Assembly: GCA_947471745.1 (NCBI GenBank)
Contig: CANJKZ010000060.1
Coordinates: 620,001 to 684,000, forward strand
From: Closterium sp. Naga37s-1
Taxonomy: Eukaryota; Streptophyta; Zygnematophyceae; Desmidiales; Closteriaceae
Length of the DNA stretch: 64,000 bases
Direction: 5' to 3'
Of this stretch, positions 57,409 to 64,000 are shown piece after piece; positions within the stretch are counted from its first letter, which is position 1, and each line of letters starts with the position of its first letter. A program made the translations under genes and the position numbers. Below the pieces are notes generated by a model. That model did not search any database, was not told the DNA's origin, and saw only the letters and a list, made by a program, of their open reading frames with translations.

Positions 57409-58741
57409 AGGATGCACGGGGTGTGGTGTGCTGTGGTTCTAAACTTCTAGATGGAGGGATGCATAAATGAAATTACACACCGTTTTTCAGAAATGGCATC
57501 CTTGCAAAAGCTGGAAATAGGTGTACGCTTCGCAGTGGCCACGGATTTGTGATAGTTGAGGCAAAGTGCTTCCAGATGCTTTTAGGCATTAGGAAGGAAA
57601 TGCCTATTTCTTTACTTTCACGTTTTTAGATGAGAGATTTAACTGCTCAAAAAGAGTCTAATGCACGCTTTTGTAGGCTTATCGATTTACCAGAAATCCG
57701 AAACCAGGCCCTTTCCAGGGGCGTGAACCTGTGAATGAACGAGAAAGAAATTCTGACACGAGTTCGACACAAGAAGCGACCCTGATCAGCAAGGATCGAC
57801 TCCCGGAGTGGATGTTGTCGCTCAACGGTAACATTGGCGAACGCAGCTTTCGTGTTCAGCTGGTTCACAGTTCATTATGTGCGGTTATTCGTCATGTGTC
57901 ACGGTGCAAAGCGGTGAAGATTGAGAACCGTTGTGCGCCGCCTGATATCGCAAGGATGAACTGTACAAGAGCTGTAAATGTACGTGCTGGACCCGCCCTG
58001 TACTTCCAGGCTCCGGAATCTGGAGTTATCAGGGCCCCGTTCTGTTGCCGCATTGGCTTTGAGGCCTCCGACGCATAGCACCAGCTGATGCTTCGTGGAG
58101 GCCTCTGTGTTAGAACAGGGAGGCTTCAAAAACAGGGGCGTATTCCTTAAAACAGGCTCGGGACCTTGAACTCCATCCCGAACCTAACCAGTGCTGTGCT
58201 GTGCGGAGAAGACAAATGCGGCAACAAAACGCTGAACCGGTAATGCGGTCTGAATCTACATCGAAATTTCCTTGAACGGGTAAACCTGATGCGCCGCACT
58301 GCTATGCGAATCCCCACGACGAGGGGGGTTTCAGGCTGAGCACGTCCGCACCCGGGCAGGCATAAATGACCGGGCAGGCAATAACCCGTATTTCGCCAAT
58401 CTTTCTACTCGAATATTCCACGGTCTGTTGCCCAAAAATAAAATGTTAACGGCCCTAGAGGTTCGCCGCTGATGTGAGGTAGGATCCACGTGGCTTCAAT
58501 CGACATGATGCTACCTTGAAGGTTCATTCCGCACCCGCTGTGCTGTGCTGTGCGGTTCTCGGCCAAAAGGCCAATGCGGCAACAGAACAGCGCCCAGGCG
58601 ATTTACATCCAGAAACCATCAGGCGAAACGAATTTTCATCACAGAAGTGTTATTCGGCAAGTAAAATCTATCAGCCATATGGGTTAGTTGGAACTTTAGA
58701 ATCGTCTCAGCCTTTCCTCGACCGACGATTGGTCGGCCGAG
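57409..58741. other. Intergenic between chorismate synthase and APH-1
   Basis: Two diverged copies of a segment with GTGCTGTGCTGTGCGG and AATGCGGCAACA(A/G)AAC lie at about 58165-58240 and 58515-58590, and a related complement near 58035. Open frames here do not resemble known proteins. It holds the APH-1 promoter. Confidence 0.45.
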
Positions 58742-61700
58742 ATGACATTCGCCGCGTTTTGCGGCGCGTTTCTGATTGGCTTCGGACCGGCCATTGCCGT
58801 GATCGCCGTTACCGTGTCGCGACAGGCGTTCCTCTCGCTCGTTACTCTCACCAGGTGCTTACAGTCGCTCTCGTTCAACAATCGCTCGTTACTCTCACCA
58901 GGTGTTTACAGTCACGGCAAGTCACATGTTTTTAGCATCATATAGCATTTAATGAATTGCCGGATTGTGGCCACTAACCAGCAGGGTGTCGTCTCCCCTT
59001 CTTTTTCTGGTCTCGTTCCTCGAAGCAGCTCGAAACGGCTCGTTTTCTACTCCCCATTTTGTCTCACCTCATCCTCCCGTCTTCGAATCCACCCCCCATC
59101 CCTCCACACCACACTTTGCGCTTTCCCCCCCCTCCCCTTTCCCTCGCCTCTCCCTACCTTTCTTCCCTCCATTAACCCCACTCCTTTCTCCGAGCGTATC
59201 CTCCCTTTTCTCCATCCCCTCCCCCTCCTAACCTCCTCCCCTTCCTCCCCAACCAACAGCACCTTCTATTGGCTCCTCACTCTCCTCGCAATCGCCTTTC
59301 TCTGGCGTCCCTTCAGCCCTCGCTGCTCTCTCCGACTTCTTCCTCCTTTCTTCTCCTTTCCCTCCCCGTGACCCCCTCCTTTTCCCCCCTCCCTCTTCTC
59401 CTCGCCTTCCCTCCCCTCGTCCAACCAACAGCACCTTCTATTGGCTCCTCACTCTCCTCGCAATCGCCTTTCTCTGGCGTCCCTTCATCGCCCTCACTGC
59501 TCTCTCTGAGTATTCCCTCCACTCTTCCATTTCCCTCCCCATTCTTCCCTCCCCCCCACCAACAGCACCTTCTATTGGCTCATCACCCTCCTCGCAATCG
59601 CCTTCTTTTGGCGTCCCTTCATCGCCCTCACATCTCTCTCCGATTTCTTCCTCCTCCTCCTCATCCTTTCTGCTGTTGCTGCCCAAGAGGTCTCACGACA
59701 GCTGCTCTGTCAAATACTCTTGTAGGTATATTGGTGTAAGCACCCGCACTTCCCACTTCTTTTTCCTCCTACTCCTTATCCTCTCTGCTGTTGCTGGTCA
59801 AGAGGTCTCCCGCCAGCTGCTCTGCCAAATACTCTTGTAAGCCCGCGCCTCCCTTAAGTCAATCCCCTGTTTCCCATGCTTCTGTTTCCGCTCCTTCCTC
59901 TTCCTCCTCATCCTCTCTGCCGTCGCTGCTCAAGAGCATTCTGCCGTATGCACCCTCTTCCAAGCATGCCCTTGTAGGCATCTTGCTTTGACACTCCGCT
60001 TTCCCTTCTTTGTTCCCCCATTCCTTCCTTGCTCCCTTTCACTTCCTCCCTTCTTTCCGTCCCTTTGTTTTCCCCTACCCCCAGTCGCTTAAAACGTGGT
60101 CTAAATTAAACGACATAACCACTGTGAGATACCTGTTGTGATTTGTCAATGACCCTTTCTCCTTGCCTCCTCCCTTCTTCTTCCTCCTTTTTTACCTTCC
60201 CTTTGTTCCCCCCACCCCACCCAGTCGTCTGGAGCGCGCTCTAGACGCCATAGCTGCTGCAAGACACCTGTTGTGATCCGTCAATGTCCCCTCGCTTTCC
60301 TCCTCCCTAATTCTTCCTCCCTTTGTCCCCCCCACCCCATCCAGTCGCCTAGAGCGCGGTCTGAACACCATAGCCACTGCAAGACGCCTGCCCCCGCTCT
60401 CCCCTCTCAACACCTTCCATCTTTCTCTCTGTAAGTATCAACTAAGCAAGTACACCCCACCCCCCTCTCCCCCATCTTCTACGACTACTGTTCTAGGCAT
60501 GAGATCACTCACCCCCTCCTCCTCTTCCTCAGCAGTATCCCCACCTTGTCTACACTCATCCTTGCAGCAAACCACCCTCTGCCCCCCTACCCTTCCGTTA
60601 TTCTACAGCTGGGCCATGGGATCGCTCAATCCTTCCCTCTTCCTCTTCCTCAGCGTCTCTTCACCCGCCATCGCACCTTAGGCCCCTGCCACCTTTTGAG
60701 GCGCCTCAAAAGTCGCACCTTAGGCTCTTGCCACCTTCCTCACACTACCCCGCCTTGCCTTTCCGCGTGTGATGAGGCGATTTTTGAGTCGACTCAAAAG
60801 CGTCTCTTCACCCGCCATCGCACCTTAGGCTCCTACCACCTTCCTCACACTACCCCGCCTTGCCTTTCCTCATCCCTGCACAACCCCCCCCTCTCCCCTC
60901 CTCCCCCCCAACCCTCCGTCCCCCAATCCTCTAAACTACAGCTACCGGTCTGGGCCATGGGATCGCCCACTCACTCTTCCTCTTCCTCAGCGTCTCCTCA
61001 CCCGCCATCGGCCCAGCAACCTTCTACTCGTGGCGCTGCCCTCAACTGCCCCTTGTGCTGCTTGCAGGTACGACCTACTTAGTTAGTATTAGATGTGGGG
61101 AAGGGGGGATGTGGGGAAGGGGGTATCTCCTCACCCGCCATCGGCCCAGCGACCTTCTACTCTTGGCGCTGCCCTCAACTGCCCCTCGTGCTGCTCGCAG
61201 GTATTTTCCACTCTGTAGGTACGACCTGAATGCACAAGGGTGGGAAAAGTGGGATGTGGGGAGGGAGGAGTCTCCTCACCCGCCATCGGCCCCGCGACCT
61301 TCTACTCCTGGCGCTGCCCTCAACTGCCCCTTGTTCTCCTAGCAGGTATTTCCTTGCAGTCAGTGTATGCTCCTGACACTCTAGGTTCCCTGGAGGTTGG
61401 ATCTGGGAAGAGACACTCTAGGTTCCAGTTTTGAGGCGCCTCTAAACTGGGTCGGGGAAAGGAAGCCTCCTCACGCGCCAGTGAACCTAGAGTGTCAGCG
61501 CCAGCGCCGGGCCTGCCAGCCTTCTATTCCTGGCGCTGCCCCCAGCGGCCCCTCGTGCTCCTAGCAGGTGCATGTGGTGGAGGGGAGGGTGGGGACTGGG
61601 CAGGGCACACTCTCTACTCCTGCTCCTCCTCCACACTCTTGTTCTCCCTCCCTTCTCTCCGCCTCATCCCCCCGTTTTTAGCCATAGGCTCTGCAGCGGT

Positions 61701-62672
61701 CTTCACGATACACACCCTGAAAATGGTGCTGGTGGTGTATACAACTTTTGAGGCACCTCAAAATTCATAGGCCCAACCCAAGCAGCATTCTTCATAATAC
61801 ACACCCCGGGGGTGGTGCTTGTTATTTCTCCACTCCCATTTCCTTTCTCCCTCTTCCACATCCTCCCTAAAAAGAGCTCCTTAAAGTGACGAACCATCCT
61901 CGCTTACTCTGCTTTCTGCATCCTTTTCTTTTCCAGCTATAGCCTCTGCAGCGTTCCTCATAATACACTCCCTGGGAATGGTGCTGGCTTATGACGCACA
62001 CAAGGCGCAGCTTATAAAGGGGACAGAGCTCCCTCCAGGAATACAGTCGAGAGGAGCAGCAGAGGCAGTGCAAGAGAGGCAGCCTCTAAGGGGTACAGAG
62101 ACAGCAGCAGGGGGCACACCAGCAGCAGATGAGGGGCAGTTAGGGCAGGTCGGGCAGGCTGGGCAGGTGTCAGAATGGCGCTTCTCCTTTCCCTCCACCC
62201 CTCAAGAGATGACGGCTCCTGCGATTCATGCAGCCGCAGCAGTGTGTGTGAGTTTCCTTGAACCTGCTTCTCCTCTTTGCCGTGCGTGTTGAGTCGCCTA
62301 TAAGTTTTTTTCCCTCTCAAGAGATGAAGGCTCCTGGGATTCATGCAGCAGCAGCAGTATTCGGGAGTTTCCTTGCTCCTTTTTGGCCCTCTTTGCTCAT
62401 CGTTTTACGTGCCTTGAAAGTTCTAGTCTTGTTTTGAGCCACATGACTTGGCTGAAACTTGTCACCGCCCACTCGCTCACTCACTCTATCAATGATTCAT
62501 TCACTCACTCGCCCCTTCAACCCATGCCATGTGGCAGATGCTCATTGGTCTCGTGCCGGGCGGTTGTGTGACGGCCCTAGTGATGGCCTGGCTGGTGGCT
62601 GTAGCCTCGCTGGTTGTTGTGGCACTGCTGATCTACAGAAAAGGCAGCAGCAGAGGGATGTACCATAGCTAA
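58742..62672 (+). CDS. APH1: APH-1, gamma-secretase scaffold subunit
   Basis: Multi-pass membrane subunit of the presenilin/nicastrin/PEN-2 intramembrane protease. Exons: 58742-58854, 59566-59721, 60345-60430, 60942-61067, 61937-62247, 62538-62672; 927 nt, 308 aa, phases agree. Family features in order: MTFAAFCGAFLIGFGPAIAV, ISR-like VSRQAFLSL, TFYWLITLLAIAFFWRPF, LLILSAVAAQEVSRQLL, RLERGLNTIATARR, GLGHGIAHSLF (the glycine motif of helix 4), SPAIGPATFYSWRCPQLPLV, IIHSLGMVLAYD and AIHAAAAV (the two conserved helix histidines, about residues 171 and 258), and a last hydrophobic helix. Plant APH-1 is about 250 residues; the excess is a Gln/Gly/Ala-rich loop of about 50 residues in exon 5 (QSRGAAEAVQERQPLRG on). 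Exons carry partial copies as in the other genes. Confidence 0.88.
58866..58912 (+). repeat. 3' copy of APH-1 exon 1
   Basis: CTCGTTACTCTCACCAG|GTGTTTACAG repeats the exon end and donor 41-47 bp downstream of the real one. Confidence 0.85.
59248..59515 (+). repeat. Two 5' copies of APH-1 exon 2
   Basis: CCAACAG|CACCTTCTATTGGC starts copies at about 59259 and 59429 that read STFYWLLTLLAIAFLWRPF. The complete exon starts at 59566. Confidence 0.9.
59775..59985 (+). repeat. 3' copies of APH-1 exon 2
   Basis: The exon end (AVAGQEVSRQLLCQIL, then GTAAG) recurs at about 59788-59845 and a more degenerate copy at 59895-59980, downstream of the complete exon. Confidence 0.85.
60078..60295 (+). repeat. 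Two 5' copies of APH-1 exon 3
   Basis: CCCAG|TCGCTTAAAACGTGG and CCCAG|TCGTCTGGAGCGCG start copies at about 60084 and 60227. They keep the RLERALDAIAAA-type sequence, then diverge. Confidence 0.88.
60693..60712. repeat. Junction palindrome, GCGC centre, 20 bp perfect
   Basis: CTTTTGAGGCGCCTCAAAAG, with TCGCACCTTAGGC and TGCCACCTT repeated on both sides. Confidence 0.92.
60782..60799. repeat. Junction palindrome, TCGA centre
   Basis: TTTTGAGTCGACTCAAAA. On each side is a direct repeat running from CGTCTCTTCACCCGCCATCG through CCCGCCTTGCCTTTCC. The two palindromes here, 89 bp apart, have different centres. Confidence 0.92.
61125..61570 (+). repeat. Three 3' copies of APH-1 exon 4
   Basis: Copies at about 61130-61200, 61272-61346 and 61497-61567 repeat SPAIGPATFYSWRCPQLPLV and the exon end, each followed by a GCAG|GT donor. 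Confidence 0.92.
61425..61450. repeat. Palindrome, GCGC centre, with inverted flank
   Basis: CCAGTTTTGAGGCGCCTC and TAAACTGG pair with one mismatch. GACACTCTAGGTTCC lies before it twice, and its reverse complement follows at about 61486, so here the flank is inverted as well. Confidence 0.75.
61680..61835 (+). repeat. 5' copies of APH-1 exon 5 around a near-palindrome
   Basis: GGCTCTGCAGCGGTCTTCAC and the diverged GCAGCATTCTTCATAATACA lie on either side of CTTTTGAGGCACCTCAAAAT (61745-61764), whose centre GGCACC is one base from self-complementary. The complete exon begins at 61937. Confidence 0.85.
62300..62405 (+). repeat. 3' copy of APH-1 exon 5
   Basis: CTCAAGAGATGAAGGCTCC repeats the TAPAIHAAAAV end and following intron (GAGTTTCCTTG), with the donor degraded. 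Confidence 0.85.
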
Positions 62673-62729
62673 AGCATTCATATCGGGGTGTTGTAAACGC
62701 TGTGCATATGGGGTGTATGACTGATATGT

Positions 62730-62980
62730 CCTGCCAGCCCTAGTGATGGCGTGCCTCAGTAGCTGTTGCCTCTAGTAATTGTTGGGCTGCTGGTTAAAAG
62801 AAATGGCAGCAGCAGAGCAGAGGGACTTACTGTAGCTGAAGCATTTCTCTGTTTGTATGGGTGCATGAAAGCTCAGTGTTTTGAGTGGTGTCCTGATGGC
62901 CCTATTGATGGCCTGGCTCGTAGCCTTTTCTGCCTCTCTGATAGCATACAGAAGAGCCAGTAGCAGAGGAAAGAGGAGAA
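62730..62980 (+). repeat. Two 3' copies of APH-1 exon 6
   Basis: CCCTAGTGATGGC(G/C)TG and the GGCAGCAGCAGAG tail recur at about 62738-62830 and 62900-62975, after the stop codon, so they lie in the 3' untranslated or flanking region. Confidence 0.85.
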
Positions 62981-64000
62981 TCACAGAAAATACACCAAAC
63001 ACCTTGGAGTGTATAACATACTTACATAATCATTTTAGGTGACAGTGGTGATGCTCCTTCCGTTTGCGGGAGGGTGCGTGTGGAACAATGCTGACAGTCT
63101 GCGCTGACCTCGTCGTGAGATTTCAATTTTCAAATTTCGTGAGATTTGACCAGACGTCGTAGGTGTTTTCGCTGCAACCAAACGTCTTCATGCGAATGGA
63201 GCACCTACTGAGTAACTCGTGCGATGTTCGCTCACGCACAAACCGGGCCCACTCGCCACCGACTGTTATCCAACGCGCTTCCCGCCTCACACCTCCTTCC
63301 TAGCAGCCCCTGAAAGCCCCCCTGTCGTTCCAGTTGGCCAGGCGGAAGGGGAAAGGGGGGCAGGAGCGGGGAATGAGCGGGGGTGGGGGGTTGGGGAGAG
63401 CGGCACCTTCCACCAATTCCAGGCGAATGAATTTCTCGGACCCAATCACGACAGACAGGGTTACCAGGGGAGGGTGGGAGTGGGCGGGGGCAGGGGAGGG
63501 GCATCGTCCCACAACAAACCCAGGCGAAAACATTTCTCAGACCTAATCACGACAAACAGGGTTACCCGGGGAGTACAGTGGATCAACTAACTGCTCATCG
63601 CAAAAGCGCGTCAAATCGAGCCGCGTTGTTCTCCTACGCCCTCCTACCTTCCCACTCTCCCAGTCGCTCCACCCAACCCCCCACCCCACTGCAGCCATGG
63701 CAAACCAACCTGTTTGATCGTCGATCGTCCTAGCAACCTTAGCTGTCCTAAGTTGTCCTTAGTTGTCCTTCGGGTGACTCGACCGTTAGTTGTCCTTCGT
63801 GTGACCCGCGCGTGGCGCGTGAGTCGGCACTATCGAGGTACTTGCAGCAGCAGCAGCACCCAGGAAACTCCTGATTGCGCCTGATTGGTTGAGCAGTATG
63901 AGGTGCAGTTATGAGGAGCGTCACATGAGGAGCGTCACATGAGGAGCACATGAGGGCTTCACTTCATCCATTCACCAGCAGCACCCAGGAAGCTCCTGGT
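62981..64000. other. 3' flank, small duplications only
   Basis: A segment with AATTTCTCGGACCCAATCACGACA is present twice in diverged form (about 63420-63480 and 63525-63580), and GGAGCGTCACATGA is repeated near 63915-63945. TTAGTTGTCCTT-type short repeats lie at 63750-63800. No gene is supportable. Confidence 0.5.

Larger units (their letters stand above)
60490..60860 (+). repeat. 5' and internal copies of APH-1 exon 4, with palindromes
   Basis: Fragments of exon 4 (CATGGGATCGCTCA, TCTTCACCCGCCATCG) at about 60496, 60612, 60655 and 60803. Palindromes at 60693 and 60782 separate the copies. Confidence 0.88.

Noticed and set aside
57731-58078. 115-residue plus-strand open frame
   Set aside because: No similarity recognised and it overlaps a diverged intergenic duplication; likely chance.
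22503-61764. Palindromes as sequencing-adaptor or amplification artefacts
   Set aside because: Centres vary, flanking repeats have diverged, and one palindrome is itself amplified in an 83-bp array. Raw reads would still be needed to exclude it fully.
63219-63590. Open frames in the last kilobase
   Set aside because: Gly/Arg- or Pro-rich by composition and cross a local tandem duplication; no domain seen.
1-64000. tRNA, rRNA or snRNA genes
   Set aside because: I looked for tRNA-like B-box and cloverleaf patterns by eye and found only the LTR primer sites; a covariance-model scan could still find one.

Overview
The window is nuclear DNA of a green plant-lineage organism: intron-rich genes for plastid-targeted proteins, receptor-like and CDPK-like kinases, Ty1/copia and Ty3/gypsy elements with plant-type primer sites. 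GC-rich copia coding sequence, heavy low-complexity DNA and compact kinase genes suggest a streptophyte alga (a Closterium-like zygnematophyte is my guess, not shown by the sequence).

Layout. 1-7586: Ty1/copia element inserted into a Ty3/gypsy element that continues to about 9967. 10485-12.8 kb (-): receptor-like cytoplasmic kinase. 14467-23676 (-): MscS-like mechanosensitive channel, eight exons. 24.7-27130 (-): unrecognised Gln/Pro-rich protein. 30338-35429 (+): plastid CRAL-TRIO/Sec14-like protein, seven exons. 35978-42581 (-): young, whole-looking Ty1/copia element. 42639-43327: Harbinger-like MITE. 43346-44509 and 45901-47355 (-): two intronless paralogous Ser/Thr kinases. 49195-57408 (+): chorismate synthase, twelve exons. 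58742-62672 (+): APH-1 subunit of gamma-secretase, six exons.

Four multi-exon genes could be modelled completely by hand; all splice phases agree and the summed exons are multiples of three (619, 326, 485 and 308 aa; the first exon of chorismate synthase is the least certain). These genes share a striking architecture. Most internal exons are surrounded by partial copies of themselves: copies of the 5' part with its acceptor lie upstream of the one complete exon, and copies of the 3' part with its donor lie downstream. Several donors have grown into short tandem arrays. At many duplication junctions sits a short palindrome of the form TTTTGAG-nnnn-CTCAAAA, whose four-base centre varies (TCGA, ACGT, GCGC, AATT) but stays self-complementary. 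This palindrome-marked duplication of exon borders is the main candidate for an undescribed phenomenon. The genes themselves are unrelated in function (shikimate pathway, lipid transfer, ion channel, membrane protease, kinases); what links them is this mode of gene evolution.
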